Positions 48,484 through 59,347 of a stretch of 64,000 bases of DNA are shown here, in pieces; positions within the stretch are counted from its first letter, which is position 1, and every line of letters begins with the position of its first letter. The stretch comes from Acanthacorydalis orientalis. Taxonomy: Eukaryota; Arthropoda; Insecta; Megaloptera; Corydalidae. The translations under genes were made by a program, and so were the position numbers. Location: the NCBI GenBank assembly GCA_034766995.1, contig CM068317.1, positions 49,376,425 to 49,440,424 of the forward strand, given 5' to 3'. Under the pieces are notes generated by a model. That model was not told the DNA's origin, searched no databases, and saw only the letters and a program-made list of their open reading frames with translations.

Positions 48484-48995
48484 ATGCACGAATTACTTCG
48501 GTGCTCTCTTTAAGGAAAATGAATATTAATTTACAGAAAAGTGGAATAGATATTTTGCATAAGTTTATTTCAACCGTTAGATAACTGACGAATCCCTTAT
48601 GGAAAAAAGAATGTCGGGGTTGGGTCGATGAAGTAGCTAATACATTGTCGGACCTCGTCCACTGTTTCAGCATCTCTCACATGTTTAATGCTCCATCTTC
48701 TTTTACAGCCGAATAAATTTTTCAGGCCGATTAGGCAGCATTTATTTTAAACTGGAATGCGAAAAGCATGTAATTCCTAATATCCTGTATTTCTGATGCC
48801 ATCGTTTTCACTACAATTTTGTGAGGTTATGCCGACTGCTTGGTCAATATATTAAGTGGATTTTAATTTTAAGATTGACACTTTAAAGTCCGGAAACGGC
48901 GAGAAAATATTTTAATTTAAAGCAGAGTTATGATTGATTGAATATAAATGCAGAGAATTAATTTTTCGCTTAATATTGAAAGATGGTACATAGAG
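48484..48995 (-). mobile_element. Mariner-derived MITE, family C (copy 5)
   Basis: On the minus strand: 5' end aaaaattaattctctgcatt, leader, and MASEIQDIRNYMLFAFQF-KINAA. The common junction (gagatgctgaaacagtggac-gaggtccgacaatg) follows, then DPTPTFFFHKGFVSYLTV and the 3' end gagcaccgaagtaattcgtg-catct. Stops interrupt both parts. Confidence 0.85.
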
Positions 48996-49213
48996 GAGAA
49001 CATACATTCAGTTTATCCAAAAGAAAGAAGTTAACCAGGATTAGTTATGAACTGAATAAATCATTAATTTTTTTTTATAAATTGATGAATAAAAAACACT
49101 ACTAATGCAAGCACATTGGCTCTTGTTAGAACTAATGAATGTTGCTGAATATTTAGTTAACTTCTTGTAAAGAAATTGTTAATCTTATAATCTTATTCTT
49201 GCCTTACCAGATC

Positions 49214-49541
49214 ATACAAGTTATTAATTATGTTGTTTCGTAACTGGATAGATAATTTCTTGAATTATATATTTATAAACTGACTAAAAACTCTTTCATA
49301 TAAAAATGTATCTCATATGACCTTTAAACAAGCTGAAACCAAATATCCAAGTCGAACGAAAATGTTTTCATTTGTAAGTTCACCACAGCTGATTTTTTTA
49401 ATCACTCACAAAAAAAGGAAACATTTCGCTTATCTTTATTTATATTAAAACCATTTACAAGTAACAGATTAATTTCCATCGTAGTTCGCAGAAGAAAAAC
49501 AAACATTTATGATGAATTTCTTCTAAGATTACAATGAAAAT
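49214..49541. repeat. Segmental duplication, copy 1 (328 bp)
   Basis: Matches 53090-53417 over the same length, same orientation. Landmarks: ttgaattatatatttataaa, ataaaaatgtatctcatatg, agctgaaaccaaatatccaa and tatattaaaaccatttacaa. No coding. The 220 bases between the preceding MITE and this copy are AT-rich and empty. Confidence 0.85.
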
Positions 49542-50277
49542 AATCCGTGGGTAGAGTCGTCTCTCCATCGAAACAAGGTTTATTATTATTTCCATCGTTC
49601 TATTTTGGGAATTTCACAGATCTCAACAGGTAAAACTGATTATCGTGGCTGTTTATCGATAGGCAATTAGTTTAAGTGATGCGAAACGAAAAAAGCTCTT
49701 TATCAATAAGTCTATTGAAATTAAAAAAAATAGATAATTTTATCAGTGTTATCGATTTATAGAAAACTTGAACGTTTGTCTGTAGACTGGTATCATATAA
49801 TTGCTTTCTCATCTTCGAATAGATTCTTGTTTCAACTAGGAGCCATCTAATAAATTTATTTGAATCAGACTTTCAGAGAGACTTCGTGTTCATTTATCAT
49901 AAATGGCAGGTAATATAGGATAAGATTTCATCGTTAAGAGCGACGCACGGAGGAGAAAAACGAACCGCGCGCGTCGTTAGTGATAAATATCTGGTTGCAT
50001 CTCTTACAGATACGATGTTCAGAATGAAAGAATTGCACAAATTCATACGACGGGATAAACGACAGGTGTGTGTGTGTGTGTACAGTGCGGTGTGAAAACG
50101 TTACATATGTCGTAGTAGAAAAATAGCACTGATCGTACATTTGCATGATTCGAACGGTTGGAAAATACAGATATGTCTGGTGGGAACCGAAGGAGTTTCG
50201 AATAGAATAGAATGGGTTCACAGTGAATGTGATTGATTAGATAGTACATGACGCCATTTTGAAATATATTTTCTTAT

Positions 50278-50309
<32 letters not shown>

Positions 50310-50349
50310 CATATATATATACATATGTATGTATATGTAGTAATTAATT
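49542..50349. other. AT-rich spacer with TG and TA tracts
   Basis: (GT)n near 50066-50080; TA-rich tract 50277-50336 with three TATGTATA interruptions. No gene recognised. Confidence 0.4.
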
Positions 50350-50836
50350 TAACATCTTTAAATTGAATCAATCATAACTTTGTTTCAAATTAAAATATTT
50401 TCTCTTCGTTTCCGGAATTTAAAGTATCAGCCATAACATTTAAAAGCCACTATATATCTTGGACAAGCAGTTGACATAACCTCGCAAGACAGTAAAGAAA
50501 ACGATGGCGTCTGAAGTCCAACATTTTAGGTATTGAATATTTTTTGCATTCCAGTTGGAAAAAAATGCAGTCGAAGCCGCTGGAATGATTTGTTCAGCTT
50601 TAGGAGAAGATTTTGCGAGGCAACAAACATGCAAAAGATGGTTAAACAGTAGAAGAAGTCAGAAAAAGAATCATGACTTCATCGAATCAAACCCTCCATC
50701 TTTTTTCGACAAGAAGTTAGAGGAAATCCATACAAAATAATGGGAGATATTTTGAAGATTGACAGTTATTCCATTTTTCTAAAAATCAACATTGATTTTG
50801 TATAAGAAAAAGGCACCGAATTAATTTCTACACCTA
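50350..50836 (+). mobile_element. Mariner-derived MITE, family C (copy 6)
   Basis: Leader aattgaatcaatcataactt, then ATG at about 50504: MASEVQ-F and FFAFQLEKNAVEAAGMICSA, then LGEDFARQQTCKRW, the best-preserved N-terminal piece in the family. After the junction it reads NHDFIESNPPSFFDKK and the C-terminal remains. The 3' TIR is caccgaattaatttctacac-cta. Confidence 0.85.
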
Positions 50837-51097
50837 ATATACTATAAGAGAAAGGGTGTTAGTAAGAAAAAGAAGAGAATAAGATCGAAATATAATAATG
50901 AGATTGAGATTAGAGACATAAACAATCATCAACCTCTCATAAGGAAAAATTAAAAAACAAGATCGATGGATTTAAAAGGAATTCAGTTCGGAAAACAAAG
51001 AAAGGAGATACGATACGGCCATGTCCACACTGATAAAGTTCAAAACGAACCGTTTTTTGCACATAATCATAGCTGGGAATGTTTTTTTTTGTTTTGT
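50837..51097. other. AT-rich spacer
   Basis: Purine-rich at 50845-50890. Nothing else recognised. Confidence 0.35.
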
Positions 51098-51371
51098 TTT
51101 TAAAACATGTAAAAGATGCTGAAACAGTGGAAGAGGTCCGAAAATAAAAAAGTTCATTGACTTCATCGATCATCATCATTCGACTTCAAACTTCATCGAC
51201 ACAAAGCTGTCATCTTTTTTCGACAAGTGAGCCGTCATTGAACCGGACAGTTCGACCAAAGTTATATAAAGTAATTGGGGAGATATTTTGAAGATTGAAA
51301 TGTAAACGTGACTTTTTAGTAAAGATTTATTTTATATAAAAAAGGCACCGAATTAGTTTGTACACCTAATA
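51098..51371 (+). mobile_element. Mariner-derived MITE, family C (copy 7), 5' truncated
   Basis: Enters just before the common junction (catgtaaaagatgctgaaac-agtggaagaggtccg). It carries an extra, partly repeated cttcatcgat/cttcatcgac stretch, then TTTTTTCGACAAG, the worn C-terminus and the 3' TIR caccgaattagtttgtacac-cta. The leader and N-terminal piece are missing. Confidence 0.8.
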
Positions 51372-53089
51372 CGTAATAAATTGATTAACATGAATTCCAA
51401 GAACTTTGACACTTACCGAATACATCGAGCTAATATAAAAATTAATATTTCATTGAAGTCTTCCTCTACGGGCGCGTACAAGTAAGAAAGTAATTAATAT
51501 TTAAATTCGAGAACAGAATAAAAAATAATAAAACGATTTCGAACGGGTGAAAACTTCTATTAATATTTGATTACAGAGGCACTGTAATCCAGGAAGCGTT
51601 TCCATCACGTCCGTAAGCTTTCTTCAAAGTTCACGTTTCAATAAACTCCAGTTCGAAACTTACCCCCGCGCGATTCCACCGTAATCCCGAAAGGTTAAGC
51701 CCGGCCGCATTTTCAAACACATCCCATATTAATAAATGTCATAATTTTCCGTTTTACGGCGCACTCGATTAACGCGACAGTTTCCATTACCACAATCTCG
51801 GCGCCGTGGAGCACCGTCGGTCCGATTAATGAAATAAAAAAGCGGGCGCTTTATATAAAACGTCATATTATAAAACATCGCATCAATTAAAACCCACAAT
51901 ATGTTGTCGAGAGGGGAAACATTAAGAGCGGCGACACCGGCGACCAGTGACCGGGACGTGGGAGCGAGAGAGAGAGTGTGAGTGAGTCGGGAATTAATCG
52001 CCCACGCTGAAGACTTCCGCGCGCGGTACATTCGATTAAAGTTGAAAAGGTGTGCACGTCCGTCTCTGTCCCACTGCAAATTTTTATTACTAGCGCGGGC
52101 TTGAAATTTATTCATATTACGGCGACGCGTCCGGATCCTGTTAGAGGGAACGCGCGACCGATTATTTATGCGACGTCTAGTCTGCATCATTACGCTGCGG
52201 CCCTGCGAGGGCCCGTCGTCGTCGCGCCGTGAGAAAAACCGGAACTTGGCAGGAACTCAGCGGCCGTCGTGTTACACACGCACGCCGCGGGATAACGCTG
52301 GCGTGCGTGTGACGTGTCCTGTGGGAACCGGTCGTCTGTTCGCTCGAGCAGAGTTTTTTTCCACTCGCACGTTCAGGTTTAATATTTCGACGCGGCTTTG
52401 TTTACACAACGTTTTACCCACTTTTGCTGTTGACGTTGCTTACGTACACATGGTTTCACATCCGACCCACATAACGCTCAACACTGACAAGTTTATTCTT
52501 TATTTTTTTTTGTGGGAGAAAACGAACGCTTTTTAATATTACAAGCACGAACATTAAATGCATACACCAGGATTTGACTACAGAGACAGACAGGTGGAAA
52601 TGCCAGTCTGTTTGAAAAATATACCGATTATTTCTTATTCTACTATTCTTATATTTATACTAGGAGGTTTCGTTCCCTGATCGATGCGCCCGGCAACCCC
52701 CGAAGGAGCTTCGTCACCGTTCGATCTCCCATAACCCTTTAAACCCTAAACTCCTCATCTTACTAGCACCGTGACCCTCTGTGCTCCTGAGCAATATTTG
52801 GTAAATTATCAACATAATAGTATTTATTTATTACATAAAAAGATAATATAATAGATGAGAAAACAAGAAAAAAACATAAAAGTATACTAATATATAATAC
52901 ATAAACATATAAAATATAAACATATAATATAAATACATAAATAAGTATAAATAAAATAATTATAAGAAATGAAAATAAATTCATCACCAGTATTCACTCT
53001 TGGAATGATACACTTTTTATATGCGGGCCGCTATAACGAGCCATAGTGTTATGATGATAGCTACAGGAGCCGTTTACCGTTATACCGTT
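51372..53089. other. Spacer with large CpG-rich patch 51640-52400
   Basis: Frames of 153 codons (minus, 51729-52190), 60 and 122 codons (plus) overlap; none shows a domain. A short (AG)n lies at 51965-51978. Bases 52661-52760 (taggaggtttcgttccctg) have a superficial likeness to the family A terminus. 52840-52980 is a TA/ATAC-type low-complexity tract. Confidence 0.45.
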
Positions 53090-53417
53090 ATACAAGTGAT
53101 TAATTCTGTTGTTTCGTAATTGGACAGATATTTTCTTGAATTATATATTTATAAACTGAATAAGAACTCTTTCATATAAAAATGTATCTCATATGTCCTT
53201 TCAACAAGCTGAAACCAAATATCCAAGTCGAACGAGAATGTTTTCATTTGTAAGTTCACCGCATGTGATTCTTTTATTCACTCACAAAAAAAGAAAACAT
53301 CTAGCTTATCTTTATTTATATTAAAACCATTTACAAGTAATAGAATAATTTTCATCGACGTTCGCAGAATAAAAACAAACATTTCTGATGAATTTCTACT
53401 AAGATTGCAATGAAAAT
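53090..53417. repeat. Segmental duplication, copy 2 (328 bp)
   Basis: Partner of 49214-49541. Flanking sequence differs on both sides, so the duplicated piece is bounded. Confidence 0.85.
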
Positions 53418-53477
53418 GCGTAGAAAGCTATTATCATTTGCATCATTTTAAAAGCCTTTCATTTAAAAATGTACCTT

Positions 53478-53587
53478 ATATGTTAAGACTGACACTTCGA
53501 AATCCTGAAACGACGAGATAGTATTTTAAATTAACACAGAATCATGATATGTTCAATTCAAAGGCACCGAATTATTTTTTATACCTA
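53478..53587 (-). mobile_element. Family C MITE, 5' end only (copy 8)
   Basis: Minus strand: ttaggtataaaaaataattc, ggtgcctttgaattgaacat and the leader to about aaatgtcagtctt-type bases, matching 48865-48995. The internal part is lost. Confidence 0.75.
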
Positions 53588-53750
53588 ACGTATCCTCTAT
53601 AAATATATTTCAAAATGTATATTCATTGCTGAATAAATATGCAAACAACTCGGTTACAAGCACTTTATTGTTACTCGTCGCAACATACTTTTAGTTATCA
53701 AAAAAAAAATAACCATTGTTTTACTCTCCCTTATAATATATATACATGCA

Positions 53751-53805
<55 letters not shown>

Positions 53806-54071
53806 GTATGTATATTCATGAATACTTTTTTTCTACAACATTTGTATTACTTATTACTTGCATGTGTGTGAACGTGTCTGTGTAATTAAACATTAGTTAA
53901 TTACTTTATATAAAGCTCGACCGCAAAAAGAGTAAATTTGCGCTAAAGTAGTATTTTTACTCTCTGCATTGTACTCGCTGGGAAAAATTTTTTGCACCCA
54001 ATATAACAGACTGGAACAAAAACATACATCCATAAACACAATCTTTATAAAACACATATAATATACATAAA

Positions 54072-54117
<46 letters not shown>

Positions 54118-54150
54118 ACACTGTATATACATGTATATATATGTATATAC
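53588..54150. other. AT-rich spacer with two long TA tracts
   Basis: TA tracts 53753-53815 and 54075-54147, the second reaching to within a few bases of the next mariner's left TIR. Confidence 0.5.
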
Positions 54151-55290
54151 TACACTGATCAAAAAGTTTCGGGAATTTCCATTTTGAAACAACTGCGAAA
54201 ACCGAAAGTCAATTTTTTTCAAACGATAATGTTTGTAGTCCTTCCACTGTACCCTCTATTAAAAATTATTGTGATCTCTCGACCCATTTGTGAACAGCTG
54301 TTCTTGTAAGGTAGTTCTTGGTGTGTTCGGCGAATTTCGCCATGACTAAATTTAATCGATCAATGGAATTTGTATTAGTCTTGTGTTAAAAACGAAGTTC
54401 CTTGCGCTGACACATTCAAAGTGCCGGAAAGAGAATTCGGAGATGGGCGTTTATCGGAAAATACGGATATACCGGCGGTACAGTTTGTTTAAAGGAGTAC
54501 CGAGCGTCGGTACGAGAGGGGCTTAGTTCGGGTCGGCCGTCGCCATCGACCGATGAAGTATATGTTCGAAAAGTGCTGGATTCGATCTTGAATGATGGTG
54601 TGTGGTATTTATGATGATGTCGACGTATTGTATGGATCTTCTCAAAGCATCATGATTGATATTTGCATTTGAAACATGTCGCAGAGGGATTTGTGCGCGA
54701 GAACGTTAGATTTCGAGCAAAAAAATTGTCGAAAACGTACCTTTCTCTCTCCTCAATACTTGAGGATCGAGCAACATAATCAGCTCAAATCAAAGGTCGT
54801 CGTACCGGCACAACCGTAACAACGATACTTCAATAATGATATCACTGAATGGTTGTTCAGTCAGACTCAGACCGTATTGTGACAGAATGAATCGTTAATC
54901 TCCTATCAATTTTAATTTCATTTTTTATGAGGGCACTGCAAGGACAGAGTTGTTTACTATAATGGAAGATTTATGACTTATGATCGAATCTACATTTACA
55001 AAACTCAAAACTCAGTGTCTAGATCAAACTAATCAGTCGGATAACCCACTCTGCGCCGTATTGAATCGTCAGTAGCCATTAAAAAAATTTCGCAGGACGA
55101 GCTGAATGGCATACCGTCAAACGATAATGAATAACGTATCCTAGAGATTGGTTGAAGCGTGTATATAAGACTGTTGCAAGCGACGGAGAATCATTTAAAG
55201 GAAATAAACGACGAATAATAGGCGATGAATAACCGAATATTTTTTTTCAAGTCTCATTCGAAAAATCCTGGAACTTTTCGGTGAAAATAG
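54151..55290 (+). pseudogene. Full-length degenerate mariner with both TIRs (family G)
   Basis: The left end tacactgatcaaaaagtttc and the inverted right end share AAAAGTT-C-GGA-TTT. The element is about 1.14 kb, a normal mariner size. The ATG at 54342 opens MTKFNRSMEFVLVL; later come CRKENSEMGVYRK-like remains, SSGRPSPSTDEVYVRKVLDS, ENVRFRAKKLSKTYLSL, and ISFFMRALQGQSC where mariners have a FFDxxG block. The C-terminus is well kept: DWLKRVYKTVASDGESFKGN then KRRIIGDE and a stop at 55230-55232. Many stops and shifts lie between, and the catalytic blocks are hard to place, so it is dead. It inserted beside a TA tract, consistent with TA target preference. Confidence 0.8.
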
Positions 55291-55809
55291 TCCATGAATG
55301 TACATAAACAAAACACGAACTAGTTCTGTTCTGTGTAAACACTGCACCGCGACCACCGTCCGTGAATACATTTCCTCCACATCGTGGTCACATTTCTGGT
55401 ACAAACTTTTTCGTTATGCGCCCGTCCGTCCGTCCGTCCGCGCACTTGTGTGTGTGTGTGTGTGTGTTTCGACAACGGGTCGTAAATTTTTTCCACCCCC
55501 CGTCGGTTATGTGTGCCATTTTTTCGCGCGCGTCCGGTCCGCGCGGCGCGTCCGCACGCGTGGACACGTGTTATTAATATCCTTGCATTAGTGCGCCTTT
55601 CATTTGCGACGGTTAACACTGATGACGATGGGTCACATTAACGGGAACGTACCTTAAATACATGCTGACACGGGTATCGATCTGACGCTTATTTGTTTAT
55701 TGTACGTTGTCGGATTATTCGAGATTGCGAATCACAGGATTCGGATTAAGGATTATCTCGCTATAAATCAATATTGTTTATGTGTGTAACATGATAGTAT
55801 ATATGTAAA

Positions 55810-55843
<34 letters not shown>

Positions 55844-55884
55844 ACAAGCTATTACTAGAGAATTGAACCATCACACACAAGTTG
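55291..55884. other. CpG-rich patch and TA tract
   Basis: Bases 55380-55610 are CpG-rich with a (GTCC)n run and (GT)n. Frames of 97 and 99 codons face each other and are not credible. TA tract 55808-55842 lies close to the next element. Confidence 0.45.
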
Positions 55885-56344
55885 TACTGTGAGCAATTGG
55901 TACCACTAAAACAATCCATTGATGAAGAAACGGCCAGCATTATCCAACAGAAAAGTAGTAATTTATCACCACAAAGACTTTTAATCTTACACGGGATGCG
56001 AAACCGTCCAAAAACTGAAGTGATTCGAATAAGAAGTTATGAATCATCCACCGTATTCCTCTGAATTATCAACATCGGATTATCATCTGTTCGAAAGTCT
56101 CCAAAATCAAATTAATGGAAAACGAGTTAATACAGAAAGTGATGTCTGATGGGAGCTCGAGTTTTTATTTAATGCAACGCTGAAAATTTTTATCGTCGGG
56201 GTATTGGTAATCTAAGATTAAGATAGAAAGTAATTGTAAATAATAACGGAAAATATATTTTGTATCAGAATTAAAACAACACTTTTTTTCACTGCTTCAA
56301 AACTTATTTTAAAAAACTGTATTACTAATGGCTGACCTGATACT
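55885..56344 (+). pseudogene. Mariner C-terminal half with 3' end (family E, cecropia-like)
   Basis: Reads YCEQLVPLKQSIDEE, decayed HxDNARPH region (LHGMRNRPKTE), then after a shift NHPPYSSELSTSDYHLFESL, keeping the third catalytic Asp in SDYHLF. It continues QNQINGKRVNTESDV and ELEFLFNATLKIF. This follows the insect pattern HPPYSPDLxPxDYHLF-SLQN-LNGK. The 3' untranslated end and terminus 56216-56344 match 3474-3599. N-terminal and first catalytic regions are absent. TSD cannot be judged. Confidence 0.85.
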
Positions 56345-57178
56345 AAGTGCATAGAAGTGACTTGTAGAAAAATTATTTTAATAAAAAGCCTGACTAGCAG
56401 AATAAAAGATTTCACTTATTAATATGTCTTTTTTTAAGATTTTCTTTCATATTTCAACGATAAATAATTGAATTTATATTCAAATTCGGCAGAAAACATT
56501 ATAAAAATCGATGAGTGGAAAAAAATTACTTATCTGTTATCAATCGTTGTATCTTTTTTTCATAAAAAAAACCTGTTTAGAATTCTACAGATTCAATAAA
56601 CTGTGTATCGACTCGATTCCGAACACACATGTGTGCGATGAAACCGTAAAAAAGCCCGCATTTTCGTCCCGTACAGGTTCGGTAATCCCGCTCCGTGTCG
56701 ACAATTGATTCCATTGATAATCGTCCAGTGACGATAAAACCGACAAAACTGCACACACATCAAATTGATACGTTGCGGGTGTATCTGTGAGATTTATGGC
56801 GTTTTAAAAGCGTTTAATATGTAGGATAAAACTGTATAAGTGTGTCTGTGTGTGTGTGTGTCGGTGTGCGACCGCATTGTGCATTGTCGGGTCCACCCGA
56901 ATCAATATCCAGAGAAGCGGAGAGGCAGTCCTGTTCGTAGGACTGCGTTCGCCTGCTGGCACTCGGCCACTGTACAATCTGCACGGTCGAGTGAAATAAG
57001 CCGGAGCCAGTGCTGAGTATTGTGTTTGCGTGTCCGCCTTCACGCTCGTACGAAACAGGACACACACACAGTATTCACACACACATACACACGTGTCCAG
57101 GTACAAAGTTTACCTATTTATATAGTGTGGACCAGTGGCAGCTCGTAGTCGAATGTAATCAAGAATGAACAACACCGT
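56345..57178. other. Spacer with CpG-bearing patch and TG tract
   Basis: (GT)n at 56845-56860 and (CA)n at 57060-57090. Frames of 83 and 100 codons on the minus strand at 56.80-57.11 kb overlap in different phases, with no domain. Confidence 0.4.
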
Positions 57179-57470
57179 GACGCTGTTTTCACGTGCAATA
57201 AAATAAAGTATTCTGTTCTTTTATGCGATGACAAGAAGTGTTTCAAAAGAGGATGACAAACAGTGTTCACAATGGGACGTACGTACGGAGATAATAAAGA
57301 AGCGCAGGAGGTTTTTCAAAAGGAGTAAACACTGATATGTATCAGTGTTTACTTCTCGATAGGGAAAAAGAAACATTTGTGGATACAAACAGTTACCAGA
57401 TCGAATAGAATAGAAACGAATCGATAGAAGAAGAAAAATCGTTTCTTAATAAATTGAACATACGTTTAAT
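57179..57470. repeat. Dispersed repeat pair member with perfect hairpin
   Basis: Matches 46817-47100. It carries a 14-bp perfect inverted repeat with 2-nt loop at 57324-57353 (agtaaacactgata / tatcagtgtttact). The 46.97 kb copy has a reduced version (gtgaacactgatacactgtg). Confidence 0.7.
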
Positions 57471-58169
57471 ATGTACCGTAGGGGTCACCGACGACCGGCA
57501 CTCGACTTGTCAGAAGCGCCGTGGGAGTCATCGGTGCCCGGCGATGTCAAGATTAGTAAAAATACACAATTCAAGTAAAAGGGTAACACTTCTAAGATTG
57601 TTAATATAATTATTGTCATTACAATGATGTAAGTAAAAACGGTGTCAAATCGCTAGATTTGAAAGATAGAGTCGAAAATCAAGACGGTTGAGAAATGAAA
57701 AGCTGTTATTCTTATCAAGATACTGTTCTACACGACGTCCATAATTTCGGTGTATATAGTTCAGTATTTAATCGGTTTTTGGATTCGATCCTGGAATAAT
57801 AATTTTAATGTCTTACACATCCACACTTTGAACCATCTTTTCCACAAACACGAAGACAAATCTGGTCGAACTTCTTCAAATATTCAGAGCCACGAATACT
57901 TGTACTACATGGATAAATGGTTTACATGTTGAGTGAGAATTCATTTTAGGAAGAAGCCAGTTGGGGGAGTTACAAATTCTAATGAGGAATCTTTACATTG
58001 CAGGCTATAGAATAGTACAGAAATTATTTAAGAATGACGAGGAATGATTTAATTATTCATTGAAATTTTTATGGTTTGCAAATTGAGAAAAATTCGTTTG
58101 TGAAACTGACATGAATGTTAATGTTTAAAATAATTGATTATTTAGAGGTTACCTCTCCCTCTCTCTCTC

Positions 58170-58202
<33 letters not shown>

Positions 58203-58932
58203 GTATATGTGTGTGTGTGTATTATGTATAAGAATCACTCCAGTCCGTATAAAAAAATAAATCCCGATGATTTCGACTGAAGTTCGACCAAACAAGTGAA
58301 ACCTTTTGCTGGCGACGTCGGCACGAAACGAGATTTCGGTCCTGCTGGCCGGAAGTCGGTTACGCGCGTCTTCATACACACGGAACTCACCTCTTCGTAA
58401 CGTTTTAATGACAATTTCCTTGTCGTCCTCGTCGCGGCTCAAGTGTCCACTCGTCCGCCGCCGCCACCGCCCCCGCACACAGCCGACTCGACGTGTTGCC
58501 TTTTTCACGTCACTACATCCTCCCACGCCTATTGTGCGACGTGTTTTCCGCTCGAGCGACACACGTAATTGTTGTAAGACCGCAGAGTGCACCGTATGTG
58601 TGTGTGTGTGCACGTGGCATGTGCTCGTAGCACCACTTACGAACCCGGATGCTCATTAAGTTGTGTCTGTCGGTGTCGAATCGGTGAAGTGTGGATGTAC
58701 GACGTGGTGTTTCCGATGCAGGAGGGTTCGTACCGGCGCGAACGGTGCTGAATAGACTTTCGGATAGTTCGAGGTGTCGTAACGACGTTTCATACTATTA
58801 GAATCTACACTTTTTCGTTGTCGAAACGGAAACTTATCGATTTATTGTTAGAGCCGAAATCGTTCTTGTAAAAGCGACTCGATTCGAGTTCTAAAAATAC
58901 GTTACTTCCTGATCGACTACTTAACGAAGAGA
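57471..58932. other. Spacer with TA tract and CpG-rich patch 58260-58620
   Basis: TA/TG tract 58171-58220. In the CpG-rich patch a 154-codon minus frame and a 117-codon plus frame overlap; the minus frame also runs through the microsatellite. No domain. Confidence 0.45.
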
Positions 58933-59347
58933 AAAATGATAACAGGATCCTATTATGCAACATTATCTGACCGTTTGAAAGAAGAAATGAAACAAAAACG
59001 GCCAAGATTGGCGCCCAAAGGTGCTCTCTCGCCAGGACAACGCGCCGTCCCACAAATCAACCGTCCCAATGGTAAAATTGCACGAATTAGGCTTCGAATT
59101 GATTCTTCATCCATCCTATTCTCTAGATTTGATTCCGTACGACTTTTTTCTCATCCCAGATTTGAAAATTTTAGTCAGTGGAAAGAAATTCTCGTCGAAT
59201 AAGAATGTTATATTCGCAGTCACTACCTATTTTACAGACCCACTGGACCGAGTGTATAGCACGAAATAGAGACTATGTTGAGAAATTAATTCGATTTTTT
59301 CAAAAAACGATGTTAAACTTGCTTTTTGACCATACTTATCAAACGAT
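58933..59347 (+). pseudogene. Mariner C-terminal half with 3' TIR (family B, SETMAR-like)
   Basis: Reads MITGSYYATLSDRLKEEMKQ, then KRPRLAPKG. After a shift it reads SQDNAPSHKSTVPMVKLHEL (second catalytic block; HQD has become PGQD/SQD), then HPSYSLDLIPYDFFLIPDLK (third Asp in PYDFF) and VSGKKFSSNKNVIFAVTTYF. A last shift gives WTECIARNRDYVEK. It aligns with the general pattern ITGxYYxxLLDxLKEE..FHQDNAPxHKS..HPPYSPDLAPSDYHLFPNLK. The 3' terminus gaccatacttatcaaacgat (59328-59347) is the inverse of the 5' ends at 2148 and 40533. Two frameshifts inactivate it. Confidence 0.88.

Noticed and set aside
48067..48489. 140-codon frame through a TA tract
   Set aside because: It is held open by (TA)n, translated as YIYIYI, and joins unrelated sequences.
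52661..52680. Left terminus of family A mariner (taggaggtttcgttccctg)
   Set aside because: Only the first nine bases match TTAGGAGGTTGCATTG and no element sequence follows.
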